A stretch of DNA of 64,000 nt from an uncultured Pseudoteredinibacter sp. (GTDB lineage: Bacteria; Pseudomonadota; Gammaproteobacteria; Pseudomonadales; Cellvibrionaceae). The notes beneath the pieces were generated by a model. The model worked only from the letters and a program-made list of their open reading frames with translations, ran no database searches and was not told the origin of the DNA. The position numbers were made by a program, and so were the translations under genes. Of this stretch, positions 25,084 to 34,373 are shown in pieces. The stretch lies in the NCBI RefSeq assembly GCF_947502065.1, contig NZ_CANMYE010000002.1, positions 186,001 through 250,000 of the forward strand, in the 5' to 3' direction. Numbering within the stretch: the first letter of the stretch is position 1; every line of letters begins with the position of its first letter.

Positions 25084-25989
25084 ATGACAAAAAAAGATGC
25101 CACTATTTTAATTCCAGAATCTCAATTAATTGATGATCTTGCGCCGCATTGGAAAAAGCGCTTTGTTAAAGCCACCCAAATCATGCAAGACCGCTTTAGC
25201 GAAAATTTAAATTGGAATGATATTGCCGATGAGTGCGCTATATCCCCCAGTCATTTTCACTATATGTTTAAGCTGGTATTCGGCGAATCACCAGTTAAGT
25301 ATTTGCGCCGAATGCGCTTAAAACAAGCGGTTTATAGCCTTTCCCTAGAGAAAAAAGCCGTTACAGATATCGCACTGGAAACGGGATTTTCTTCATCGCA
25401 AGCACTGGCGAAAGCCTTAAAACGAGATCTGGGCTTATCCGCTTCTGAGATCCGCCGCAGCAATCAACTAAAAGATGCCGAGCTATGGGATCAAATCATG
25501 TTGAAGCTAGGGCAGCCCACAGAAAATGAAACCAGCCTTGAAAAAGCCATGTGTAAAAACATGCAATTTGAACTTGTGAGCCTACCCGAGCGCCACTACT
25601 TCACCAGTAAGCAGCAAGGTCATAAGCTGGAAAAAATCTTTGAAATCTGGTTTCAAATTACTCCCAAAGATATTTCCCATGGCGTATCTATTTACCAATG
25701 GGACGCTGCAATTTCACCGGTCTCCCAACCATTTCACGTAGGCTATGAATGCCCTGCTCACTCCGCCAATAAAAGCCTTCCAGCCTCGCACTACCTGTGC
25801 ACCAAAGTACGGATAGATTCAGGCACAGCTTATGCCGCTGCTTGGGATGCGCTATACAGTCACTTGCTTGAACAAGATTTAGAGGCTGACTATGAAGCCG
25901 AGGTTATGGAGTTGATGAGTAATCTAAGAGATTATGAATCGAGAGAGATGGAAGTTACGCTGTATCTTCCAGTTATAGTAAAAGACTAA
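25084..25989 (+). CDS. AraC-family regulator with GyrI-like effector domain
   Basis: A 301-residue regulator with the DNA-binding part at the N terminus: WNDIADECAISPSHFHYMFKLV and VTDIALETGFSSSQALAKALKR are the two helix-turn-helix units. The C-terminal half (FELVSLPERHYFTSKQQGHK to VTLYLPVIVKD) fits the GyrI-like small-molecule domain, as in Rob-type proteins. The ATG at 25084 has GGGAAG upstream and is preferred over a GTG at 25048. It is convergent with sodB, sharing one terminator. Control of an oxidative or drug stress response is plausible but not shown. Confidence 0.85.
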   Translation: MTKKDATILIPESQLIDDLAPHWKKRFVKATQIMQDRFSENLNWNDIADECAISPSHFHYMFKLVFGESPVKYLRRMRLKQAVYSLSLEKKAVTDIALETGFSSSQALAKALKRDLGLSASEIRRSNQLKDAELWDQIMLKLGQPTENETSLEKAMCKNMQFELVSLPERHYFTSKQQGHKLEKIFEIWFQITPKDISHGVSIYQWDAAISPVSQPFHVGYECPAHSANKSLPASHYLCTKVRIDSGTAYAAAWDALYSHLLEQDLEADYEAEVMELMSNLRDYESREMEVTLYLPVIVKD

Positions 25990-26011
25990 AAATAAGTGAG
26001 CTACCAAAAAC

Positions 26012-26038
26012 AAAACCGCCAGCAAAGCTGGCGGTTTT
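26012..26038. terminator. Bidirectional terminator between the AraC gene and sodB
   Basis: AAAACCGCCAGC pairs perfectly with GCTGGCGGTTTT around AAA. T-tracts on both strands make it usable from both convergent genes. Confidence 0.85.
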
Positions 26039-26062
26039 AGTACAAATAAACCGTACTCGTAA

Positions 26063-26644
26063 TTACGCCATGTTAGCGTTAACGAATTCCCAGTTTACAA
26101 GCGCCCAGAAAGCGTTCATGTAATTAGGACGCGCATTACGGTAATCGATGTAGTAAGCGTGCTCCCACAAATCAACGGTCAATAGCGGAGTAACACCTTC
26201 GTCAGTCAATGGAGTGGCTGCATTGCTGGTGTTTACAATAGCTACACTGCCATCAGCATTCTGTACCAACCAAGTCCAAGAAGAACCAAAGTTGTTAACG
26301 GCTGAAGTAGTGAAAGCTTCTTTAAAGGCTTCGAAAGAACCAAAAGCTTCGTTGATTTTATCGGCTACAGCACCAGTAGCTTCGCCACCACCATTCGGGC
26401 TTAAGCAGTTCCAGTAGAAGCTGTGGTTCCAGATTTGAGCAGCGTTGTTGAACACACCGCCATCTGAAGACTTAACGATTTCTTCTAGAGTCTTGCCTTC
26501 GAACTCAGTACCTGGGATCAAACCATTTAGCTTGGTCACATAGGTTTGATGATGCTTGCCATAGTGGAACTCTAAAGTTTCAGCAGAGATATGAGGTGCC
26601 AGGGCATCCTGGGCGTAAGGCAAAGCAGGTAATTCAATGGACAT
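26063..26644 (-). CDS. sodB: Iron superoxide dismutase
   Basis: A 193-residue cytoplasmic Fe-SOD, the usual length. Metal ligands are seen in [14 protein letters not shown] (first His), [11 protein letters not shown] (second His) and [22 protein letters not shown] (Asp and third His). The context [11 protein letters not shown] and NAATPL with an Ala-rich stretch fits iron rather than manganese enzymes. It is divergent, 244 bp away, from a nickel-SOD cluster, so the cell can make superoxide dismutase with either metal. In several bacteria iron and nickel enzymes are regulated oppositely by nickel. Confidence 0.96.
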   Translation of the reverse strand: MSIELPALPYAQDALAPHISAETLEFHYGKHHQTYVTKLNGLIPGTEFEGKTLEEIVKSSDGGVFNNAAQIWNHSFYWNCLSPNGGGEATGAVADKINEAFGSFEAFKEAFTTSAVNNFGSSWTWLVQNADGSVAIVNTSNAATPLTDEGVTPLLTVDLWEHAYYIDYRNARPNYMNAFWALVNWEFVNANMA

Positions 26645-26888
26645 AGTCGTTTCCTTATCTTGCGGCTATCGGTTATCGGTATCAGGGTTTGTCTCGAATT
26701 ATCAGTATCGAGTAATGGAGCTAATTTTAGCACCTTTTGCTTTTTGATTTACCGAATCCTAATAAATTTTTTCTATGGTGATCTGGGGCAGCAACCCTCA
26801 ATTAATATTGCAAATCACTTGCATTCGCATTAGCATCAATGCGTAATCATCCATGCAACATCACGCTCAACCACAGGGGAGCCCCTTC

Positions 26889-27071
26889 ATGAAAAAATAC
26901 CTACTTGCCGCTAGCCTTGGCGCCAGCCAAATTGCCCTAGCCCATCCAGGTCATGACCACCAGCACTGGGCCGCAGAGCCTATCCATATTCTTACCGCCA
27001 TTGCGATCACGGCCGTTATTGGCACAGCGTTCTATATCGCCCGCAAGCAAAAAGCGAAAAACCACGATTAA
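26889..27071 (+). CDS. Small His-rich single-pass membrane protein
   Basis: A 60-residue protein: signal-like N terminus (MKKYLLAASLGASQIALA), then HPGHDHQHWAAEPIH with five histidines, one transmembrane helix (ILTAIAITAVIGTAFYIA) and a basic tail. The ATG at 26889 has GGGGAG seven bases upstream. Its stop overlaps an ATG of the next frame (TAATG), and it directly precedes sodN and sodX. The His-rich segment, placed outside the inner membrane, suggests metal (nickel) handling for the dismutase. I know of no established function; this is inference from context. Confidence 0.75.
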   Translation: MKKYLLAASLGASQIALAHPGHDHQHWAAEPIHILTAIAITAVIGTAFYIARKQKAKNHD

Positions 27072-27100
27072 TGAAAAGCCTGCTAACAAAAGGAATAACC

Positions 27101-27592
27101 ATGCATAAGCTATTGTCTTTGTTCGACAAAACCATCCCCAGCGCCAGCGCCCACTGCGATATCCCCTGTGGTATTTATGATCCAGCTATCGCGCAAATTG
27201 CCGCTTTAACTGCTATTCGCATGATCGACCAAATTAATGAACTGGCTGCAAAAGGCGAACTTAGCCTTGCCGATCAAGCCAAGCTTGGCCGCCTAGTTGC
27301 GGAAAAAGAAAGCCACTGTAATAAAGCTAAAGAAGAGATTCGTATTATCTGGGGCGACTATTTTAAAGCACCACAGTTTGAGAAATTTCCTGGCACCCAC
27401 GAGCTTGCCCATAACATCATGCTGCAAGGCTCCAAAGTTCGCCAACATATCGATCGCGATATGGCCGTTGAGTTTCTAAATTTAATTAACGAATTTGCCG
27501 AAAACTTTTGGGCGACTAAAGGTGTTGAAACCTACACGGCCACCTGCCCTTATGCTCCAGCCGAGCAAGTGGTATACCCAAAGCTGGCCTAA
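27101..27592 (+). CDS. sodN: Nickel superoxide dismutase precursor
   Basis: The 163-residue product has the nickel hook HCDIPCGIYDP: after removal of 17 N-terminal residues, His1, Cys2 and Cys6 bind nickel. The rest is the four-helix bundle with typical KESHCNKAKEEIRIIWGDYF. The start is ATG 27101 with AAGGA seven bases upstream; a longer frame to 27071 overlaps the previous gene. The propeptide ends PSASA just before His18. The maturation protease is encoded seven bases downstream. It disposes of superoxide without needing iron. Confidence 0.96.
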   Translation: MHKLLSLFDKTIPSASAHCDIPCGIYDPAIAQIAALTAIRMIDQINELAAKGELSLADQAKLGRLVAEKESHCNKAKEEIRIIWGDYFKAPQFEKFPGTHELAHNIMLQGSKVRQHIDRDMAVEFLNLINEFAENFWATKGVETYTATCPYAPAEQVVYPKLA

Positions 27593-27598
27593 GTTTTC

Positions 27599-27880
27599 GT
27601 GCTGAAGATTTTTAAGATTACTGGTAACAGTATGAGTCCCCGTTTTAATGACGGGGACTACCTTCTACTATTCACGCTTCGCCGAAAACCAAGGCCGGGC
27701 CAGTTTTTGGTTTATGATCATCCCGAGATAGGGCCCATATTCAAACAAGTTGGTGAAGTAACGCAAGGCGGAGGCCTTTATCTTAAAAGTCTTAACTCAG
27801 CGGGTGTCAGTAGCGAAGATATAGGGCAGTGCCAAACGGAAAATATCATTGGCAGAATGCTTTGGCATTTTTCTCCTTAA
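27599..27880 (+). CDS. sodX: Nickel-SOD maturation protease
   Basis: A 93-residue S24/S26 signal-peptidase-like protease. The serine is in TGNSMSPRFNDGD (Ser11) and the general-base lysine is about Lys49 in GPIFKQV. In bacteria with sodN this protein cuts the propeptide to expose the nickel-binding histidine. A GTG start at 27599 is needed: the first ATG, at 27632, would fall in the catalytic motif. It follows sodN by seven bases in one operon. Confidence 0.92.
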   Translation: MLKIFKITGNSMSPRFNDGDYLLLFTLRRKPRPGQFLVYDHPEIGPIFKQVGEVTQGGGLYLKSLNSAGVSSEDIGQCQTENIIGRMLWHFSP

Positions 27881-27893
27881 TGGGGTCATTAAT

Positions 27894-27905
27894 GGGGTCA
27901 GATCC
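27894..27905 (+). repeat. Half copy of the GGGGTCAGA palindrome (copy 7)
   Basis: GGGGTCAGATCC at 27894-27905 matches the left arm of the other copies, with GGGGTC also at 27882-27887, but there is no right arm. It lies between the sodX stop and its terminator. Confidence 0.6.
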
Positions 27906-27907
27906 TC

Positions 27908-27946
27908 AAACAAAAACAGGCGGCCAACGGCCGCCTGTTTTTGTTT
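27908..27946. terminator. Strong bidirectional terminator between sodX and the ChaN-like gene
   Basis: Eighteen-base perfect arms (AAACAAAAACAGGCGGCC and its complement) around AAC, with T-rich runs at the end on both strands, serve the convergent genes on each side. Confidence 0.85.
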
Positions 27947-27970
27947 AAGGATCACCCCGGATATAGCGGC

Positions 27971-28969
27971 TTATTCACTCTCACCACAATCGAGCTTACT
28001 ACGCTTGTGCCCAGCCATCACCGCATTGCGCTCTTCTTTGTTTACCCACATTGGCGGCAATTCTTCAACGACCAAACGGTAGTCATTCCCGCTCAGTGTT
28101 TCACCCGCAGTGACCGCAGTAATATAGGCAATTTTTAAATTTGGTTTTAATTTCAGAAGCTCAGCTCCTGTACCCAATCCGCCTTCCGTATGGAAACGTC
28201 CAGCAACGTGAAATATTCGACGGTTAGGGTTTTTATCCAAATGCAAAGCAATAGATTCAGCCATGGTGGCATCCCATGTCATTTGGGCGCCAAACATTTT
28301 AGCAATGCGCTCTTCACTTAAGCTCATACCCTTCATATTGCCCAAGAACTTTTCGCGGTAGGGTGATTCACTGATATCCACCTTGGCGGCAACCATAGCT
28401 CGCTCTTCCTTTGCCAAACCATCTAGATATGCTGGCCCAAATCGACCAACGCACTTCACATGGTTTCTTGGAGCATTTGCGGCAATAACAGGTAGCTTGT
28501 TGTGGCGAGCAATTTCCACCATAGGGCGGTAATCACTTTTATAATTGTCCCAAGCCTTGGTGTTTTTAAGTAAAGTGCTCTCACCAATTTCACCTGCTAG
28601 ATAGCGATTAAGCTCTGCTTGATCGGCACGCGTAAAATGCTCCATGGTTAAACTGAGCGGGCGCTCTTGTGCTGCCAAGGCGGCCATCAATTTTGCTTGA
28701 AACAAATGCACAGCCGGATGTGCATGCCACTCACCTACCATGACTACATCCGCATCATCAATCTCGGTAAGTAACTGTGCTATCTCAATAGTCTCATCGG
28801 CGCTATTTTGCAGTTGGTAGTCATATAAACTGGCTACGGACTCCACCTTCTCTCCCTTTATCGCAATCGATTTGGATATTGGTGCAGTGCCAGAACAGGC
28901 ACTTACTAATATAGACAATGGTAACAACACAAAAGAAGTTTTGCGCATAGACGGCTTAAGCCAAGACAT
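27971..28969 (-). CDS. ChaN-like haem-binding lipoprotein
   Basis: A 332-residue lipoprotein of the ChaN/DUF399 family, some members of which bind haem. The N terminus has a lipobox, LVSAC, with the lipidated cysteine at 25. The body has VVMVGEWHAHPAVHLFQAKLM and LTMEHFTRADQAELNRYLAGE near the start and RRIFHVAGRFHTEGGLGTGAELL near the end, all with family-type conserved histidines. ATG 28969 is chosen for the GGGG site six bases upstream; ATG 28948 is also possible. A Fur box precedes it, so expression under iron limitation is likely. Confidence 0.85.
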   Translation of the reverse strand: MSWLKPSMRKTSFVLLPLSILVSACSGTAPISKSIAIKGEKVESVASLYDYQLQNSADETIEIAQLLTEIDDADVVMVGEWHAHPAVHLFQAKLMAALAAQERPLSLTMEHFTRADQAELNRYLAGEIGESTLLKNTKAWDNYKSDYRPMVEIARHNKLPVIAANAPRNHVKCVGRFGPAYLDGLAKEERAMVAAKVDISESPYREKFLGNMKGMSLSEERIAKMFGAQMTWDATMAESIALHLDKNPNRRIFHVAGRFHTEGGLGTGAELLKLKPNLKIAYITAVTAGETLSGNDYRLVVEELPPMWVNKEERNAVMAGHKRSKLDCGESE

Positions 28970-29018
28970 GATTAACCCCAACTAAAAGGGCGTTATTTTA
29001 TCTCCCAAACCCACATAT

Positions 29019-29037
29019 AACAATGATTATCAATTAC
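29019..29037 (-). promoter_or_regulatory. Candidate Fur box of the ChaN-like gene
   Basis: The minus-strand sequence GTAATTGATAATCATTGTT matches 14 of 19 bases of the Fur consensus GATAATGATAATCATTATC, including GATAATCATT. It lies about 50 bp upstream of the lipoprotein start. Confidence 0.65.
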
Positions 29038-29101
29038 ATCTGCAAGTAATTAACAAGTACCTCCACTAGACATTAGCCCTACAAAGCTCTTCTAGCACAA
29101 A

Positions 29102-29118
29102 TAGATATAATATATCAT
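29102..29118 (+). promoter_or_regulatory. Candidate Zur box of the COG0523 metallochaperone gene
   Basis: TAGATATAATATATCAT matches the core of the enterobacterial Zur site (ATGTTATAATATAACAT) at 13 of 17 bases and is itself a near-perfect palindrome. It is 35 bp before the start of a COG0523 gene followed by a DksA2 gene, both usual members of zinc-starvation regulons. Confidence 0.6.
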
Positions 29119-29152
29119 ACCAATAAAGGCTAGCCTGTAGAGATATATAACA

Positions 29153-30352
29153 ATGAATCAACTACCCGTAACTGTACTATCCGGCTTCCTCGGCGCCGGT
29201 AAAACAACGGTACTCAGCCATATCCTCAATAATCGCCAAGGCAAAAAAGTGGCTGTGATCGTCAATGATATGAGTGAAATCAATATCGATGCCGCCACCG
29301 TTCAAAGCGAAGTATCACTTAGCCATCAAGAAGAAAAGTTGGTAGAGATGAGTAATGGTTGCATCTGTTGCACCTTGCGGGAAGATTTACTACTCGAAGT
29401 AAGCAAGCTCGCGCAGGAAGGACGGTTCGATTATTTAGTAATTGAATCCACCGGCATTTCAGAGCCTCTACCGGTAGCAGAGACATTTACCTTCGCCGAT
29501 GAAAACGGCACATCCCTATCGGATGTCGCCTTGCTTGATACCATGGTAACCGTAGTAGATGCCGTTAATTTTTTAAAGGATTACGACGAAGCAAAATATC
29601 TGCAAGATGTGGGAGAATCATTAGGGGAAGACGATGAACGCAGCGTCGCTGATTTGCTAGTTGATCAAGTCGAATTCGCCGACGTTATACTTATTAGCAA
29701 GACTGACCTAATCGAAGGAAAAGATTTAAAACGACTAAGCGCCATTTTAAAAACCCTCAATACCCACGCAAAAATTATCCCAATTGCCAACGGCCAAATC
29801 GATATTAACGAAGTATTAAATACTGGCTTATTCGATTTTGAACGAGCACAACAAGCACCAGGCTGGCTAAAAGAACTACGTGGTGAACATGTACCAGAAG
29901 CTGAAGAATACGGCATAGCCAGCTTTAGCTATCTCGCCCGCCGCCCCTTTCACCCCGAAAAGTTTTATCGTTTTCTTCACAACAGTGAAGCCTTCGGCAA
30001 GCTTATTCGCTCCAAGGGATATTTCTGGTTGGCAACACGCCCAGAGTTTGCAGGTCAATGGAGCCAAGCAGGCGGCATCGCTCACTACGGCTTTGCCGGC
30101 ATGTTTTGGAAAGCCATTCCCAAAGCGAACTGGCCTACAGACCCGGAGTATTTGGAGTCTATAGAAAAAAGTTGGGCAGAGCCTTTCGGGGATATGCGTC
30201 AGGAGTTGGTTTTTATCGGCCAGGGCCTAAACCAAGAAGCTATGATCGATGCATTGGATAGCTGCTTGCTTAGTGAAGAAGAAGTTCTGCAAGGTAAATC
30301 ATACTGGTTGCAACTGCCAGATCCATTTCCTGCTTGGCAACAAGAAGCATAA
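29153..30352 (+). CDS. COG0523 GTPase, zinc metallochaperone type
   Basis: A 399-residue P-loop GTPase of the CobW/COG0523 family. The Walker A is [15 protein letters not shown] (about 12-26), the metal-binding motif is [11 protein letters not shown] and the base-recognition motif is SKTDL. The C-terminal CobW_C domain contains [20 protein letters not shown] candidate Zur box and a DksA2 gene directly downstream point to the zinc-limitation subgroup, thought to deliver zinc to key enzymes. It could serve another metal, since the subgroup is judged by context. Confidence 0.9.
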   Translation: MNQLPVTVLSGFLGAGKTTVLSHILNNRQGKKVAVIVNDMSEINIDAATVQSEVSLSHQEEKLVEMSNGCICCTLREDLLLEVSKLAQEGRFDYLVIESTGISEPLPVAETFTFADENGTSLSDVALLDTMVTVVDAVNFLKDYDEAKYLQDVGESLGEDDERSVADLLVDQVEFADVILISKTDLIEGKDLKRLSAILKTLNTHAKIIPIANGQIDINEVLNTGLFDFERAQQAPGWLKELRGEHVPEAEEYGIASFSYLARRPFHPEKFYRFLHNSEAFGKLIRSKGYFWLATRPEFAGQWSQAGGIAHYGFAGMFWKAIPKANWPTDPEYLESIEKSWAEPFGDMRQELVFIGQGLNQEAMIDALDSCLLSEEEVLQGKSYWLQLPDPFPAWQQEA

Positions 30353-30385
30353 CTTTAAAAAACCGAATCCCTAATGGAGCAATCA

Positions 30386-30790
30386 ATGCTAAGCGAAGAT
30401 CAAATCAAAGCCGCGCCAGATTCTGACTACATGAACGAGGCGCAATTAGAGTTTTTTAAACAGCTCCTACTCGATCTTTATGGCTCAACCAGCGCCCGCA
30501 TAGAGCAAGCCAAACAGCAAATGGCAACCCCCATCGATCTGAACGATGAAAATGATCGGGCATCTATGGAAGAACAAAACAGTATTTCACTGCGAATATT
30601 TGAACGGGATCAGCGCTTGTTACCCAAAATTCAGCAATCCCTAAAACGTATTCGCGAAGGCGAATACGGGTACTGTTTAGAGTCTGGCGATCCGATTGGT
30701 ATTCCAAGACTCCTGTTAAGACCGACTGCTGAGTATTGTGCCGAAGTAAAGGCAATACAGGAAACGAAGGAGAAGTTTTATAGGGATTAA
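30386..30790 (+). CDS. dksA2: DksA2: zinc-finger-less DksA paralogue
   Basis: A 134-residue DksA-type RNA-polymerase secondary-channel protein working with ppGpp. The N-terminal coiled coil carries DRASMEEQNSISLRIFERD, with the acidic tip region. The zinc-binding site of DksA (CX2C-X17-CX2C) is here C-X2-S-X17-C-X2-V (GYCLES...EYCAEV), so it lacks two cysteines, as in the zinc-independent DksA2 of Pseudomonas aeruginosa. The start at ATG 30386 has GGAG six bases before it; an ATG at 30374 lacks a ribosome site. It probably replaces DksA when zinc is scarce. Confidence 0.9.
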   Translation: MLSEDQIKAAPDSDYMNEAQLEFFKQLLLDLYGSTSARIEQAKQQMATPIDLNDENDRASMEEQNSISLRIFERDQRLLPKIQQSLKRIREGEYGYCLESGDPIGIPRLLLRPTAEYCAEVKAIQETKEKFYRD

Positions 30791-30821
30791 CCCCATAAAT
30801 GCTTCTCTACTCACTTTACCC

Positions 30822-31220
30822 TTATCGCGAGTTTCTTAGTACAAAAAACTCAAAGTACAGTATTAAACCACTAGTCATATTAAGTAATGAGAAAATAACA
30901 ACATCAAGTCCAGTATATGAAGTAACACCAGACATCAACGCTATAATAAAATCCATAACCACTATCAATAAAAACAGGTACCTAGCAAAAATCACTCTAG
31001 CGTATAGAGCAAAAAAAGACGCCATATGAACCATTAGAATCACCCAGTATTGGGCCATGGTTATATCGTAGAAAGGTTTAACTGGTGAACTAGAAATATA
31101 ATAATTAACTTCCTCAGACAATGTATATTGGTAAATATACGGAAGGAAGAAAAAGACTAGATACAGAATAGTGGAAAAGCACACCAGAATTCTTATTTTC
31201 GCAATATCATGTTGATTCAA
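30822..31220 (-). CDS. Small membrane protein, function unknown
   Basis: A 132-residue protein with four likely transmembrane helices (FSTILYLVFFFLPYIY, YWVILMVHMASFFALYA, FARYLFLLIVVMDFIIALM, VVIFSLLNMTSGLILYF). I do not recognise a family. Its base composition is clearly more A/T-rich than that of neighbouring genes. It is the last of three small frames on the minus strand between dksA2 and groEL, an A/T-rich stretch that may have been acquired or may be decaying. Confidence 0.6.
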   Translation of the reverse strand: MNQHDIAKIRILVCFSTILYLVFFFLPYIYQYTLSEEVNYYISSSPVKPFYDITMAQYWVILMVHMASFFALYARVIFARYLFLLIVVMDFIIALMSGVTSYTGLDVVIFSLLNMTSGLILYFEFFVLRNSR

Positions 31221-31244
31221 AACAATAACTCCTTATTGCTTAAG

Positions 31245-31441
31245 CTATGCAATTGGGTAGTTCCACAGCCAAAACACAAGTGGCACGATCTTTAGAAATT
31301 CAGTGACGACCAAAAAGATTAGCATGTAGACCACCCACCCGAAGGAACGCCCAACAAACAACAATGCATAACGATTAAGTTTATCTCGTATAAAATGGAC
31401 AAGTGTCCGCCGGGACTCTATTTCGATACGCCCACCAGCTC
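31245..31441 (-). other. Open frame coding a hydrophobic peptide but lacking a usual start
   Basis: From just after a TGA (31442-31444) the minus strand is open to a TAG at 31245-31247. It reads ...IESRRTLVHFIRDKLNRYALL, then VGRSFGWVVYMLIFLVVTEF and LKIVPLVFWLWNYPIA, a convincing membrane-protein pattern. There is no ATG or GTG before the hydrophobic part, and the only ATG is inside the helix. It overlaps the end of the upstream gene (stop at 31418) in another frame. It may be translated from a rare or internal TTG start, or be the shifted remainder of a longer protein. Confidence 0.35.
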
Positions 31442-31711
31442 CTCATATACTTCGCTTGAGGCCTGTGGTGCAATCCGATGTCTTTTCAAGTGGTCGACCG
31501 TATACGAATACAGTATTCCATTGCTTTCAAGGCGAGATAAGATCTTAGACACCTCTTTGGCTTCAACCCTGTAACTTATAAATTCCTTGTGCGACTTGCT
31601 TTGGATAAGAACTGAAAGTATTCCTCCCAATATGATACCCGCCAGTAGTATAAGTACTTCCTTTAAGCTATTAAGAGGGAATAGCTTTAACCATCTCATT
31701 TTTGAGTCCAT
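31418..31711 (-). CDS. Small single-pass membrane protein, function unknown
   Basis: A 97-residue protein with one N-terminal transmembrane helix (VLILLAGIILGGILSVLI) and a charged tail of about 60 residues (VEAKEVSKILSRLESNGILY). I do not recognise the family. The reading frame ends where a second hydrophobic frame continues, so it could be the first part of a frame-shifted protein. It is flanked by A/T-rich non-coding sequence. Confidence 0.5.
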   Translation of the reverse strand: MDSKMRWLKLFPLNSLKEVLILLAGIILGGILSVLIQSKSHKEFISYRVEAKEVSKILSRLESNGILYSYTVDHLKRHRIAPQASSEVYEELVGVSK

Positions 31712-31858
31712 TCTGTTACCTCTTGGTTTTTCCTTTTTACGATCAATATGCTCTTATTCAGCTTGATTCAAGAATCAAACCATAAACAGGCTGACTCGAC
31801 TACCCGCTTCGAATCCTCCCCAAAGAAATAAGACAAAAGCACGAGACTTGAAAGCATA

Positions 31859-31892
31859 AAAAAACCCGCAAGCTTTCACTTGCGGGTTTTTT
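31859..31892 (-). terminator. Rho-independent terminator of groESL
   Basis: CTTGCGGG and its complement form the stem, extended by A6/T6, giving 14-base perfect arms around a six-base loop. It ends in a run of T on the minus strand, 26 bases after groEL. Confidence 0.9.
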
Positions 31893-31917
31893 AAGAGCTT
31901 TGGGTAAAGCGGGTGGC

Positions 31918-33570
<1,653 letters not shown>

Positions 33571-33623
33571 TCAAATTTCCTTCAAATTTGTGTCTTAGGG
33601 GGTTACTGGAAGCAAGGCTCGCC

Positions 33624-33917
33624 TTAGCCTTCCAATACGCCGTAAATTTCGCTTTCGTTTAGGATAAGCAGCTCTTCGCCGTCTACCTGTACGGTGTTGC
33701 TACCAGAGTACTTACCAAATACTACGATATCGCCTTCTTTTACTGCTAATGGGCGAACTTCGCCATTGTCAGCGATGCGGCCTGTGCCTACTGCCACAAC
33801 TACACCTTGGGCTGGCTTTTCTTGCGCAGAACCCGGTAGAACGATACCGCCAGCGGAAGTAGCTTCTTCTTCCTGACGACGAACCACAACACGATCGTGT
33901 AAGGGACGAATTTTCAT
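33624..33917 (-). CDS. groES: Co-chaperonin GroES (Hsp10)
   Basis: A 97-residue protein, the exact family length, with [36 protein letters not shown] (mobile loop region) and VFGKYSG. It caps the GroEL ring. The ATG at 33917 follows GGAGAAAG and is preferred over a TTG one codon earlier. Co-transcribed with groEL, 56 bases downstream. Confidence 0.98.
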   Translation of the reverse strand: MKIRPLHDRVVVRRQEEEATSAGGIVLPGSAQEKPAQGVVVAVGTGRIADNGEVRPLAVKEGDIVVFGKYSGSNTVQVDGEELLILNESEIYGVLEG

Positions 33918-33997
33918 CAACTTTCTCCAAACGTTTACCTTCTACTGAAGGTCTATTGAACTTGATCTGGTCCAGCTCTGCGCCGGCCTAGATGTGT

Positions 33998-34025
33998 ATA
34001 TTGTGCCGCTCATAGGGGTTTCAAG
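33998..34025 (-). promoter_or_regulatory. Candidate heat-shock (sigma-32) promoter of groESL
   Basis: On the minus strand CTTGAAA (34019-34025) matches the sigma-32 -35 box exactly. After 13 bases, CACAATAT (33998-34005) is a weak match to the CCCCATNT -10 box. It lies about 80 bp before groES. Confidence 0.5.
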
Positions 34026-34156
34026 CCTATGGAGGCGAAATTCTTGCGGGTTTATCCCGACTCTAGGAATGATGGGGGTCGAAATTGGGTTTTCAAGCGT
34101 TTGGGGGGATTTTTTCTCCAATAAATCTAACAAGAACAATTATACGTGGCTTCGAT

Positions 34157-34270
34157 GAGAGTCTTAGGTCCGAAAGCAAGCATGAGGGGCGCATAAACCC
34201 ATCCCTGGGGCTCTTCTCCGGCATCCCTGCCTCCAAAGCCCTCATGCTTGCTTTCGGACCTAAGACTCTC
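34157..34270. repeat. Variable-arm palindrome with conserved loop (element C)
   Basis: Perfect 32-bp arms (34157-34188, starting GAGAGTCTTAGGTCC, and 34239-34270) flank a 50-base loop. On the minus strand the loop starts CTTTGGAGGCAGGGATGCC and continues GGAGAAGAGC...ATGCGC. It is nearly identical to the loop of element D in opposite orientation, while the arms share no sequence. The 588-bp gap between groES and fxsA holds the heat-shock promoter, elements C and D, and no gene I can support. Confidence 0.88.
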
Positions 34271-34373
34271 AGTTAGGAAACAACCCTCAAAAACTGGATA
34301 ATCATTGAAGCCCAGCAAAATAGAGAGGGCAGGCTTAGGAGACAGAATATTTCAGCGCCAGACCAAGTAGAGA

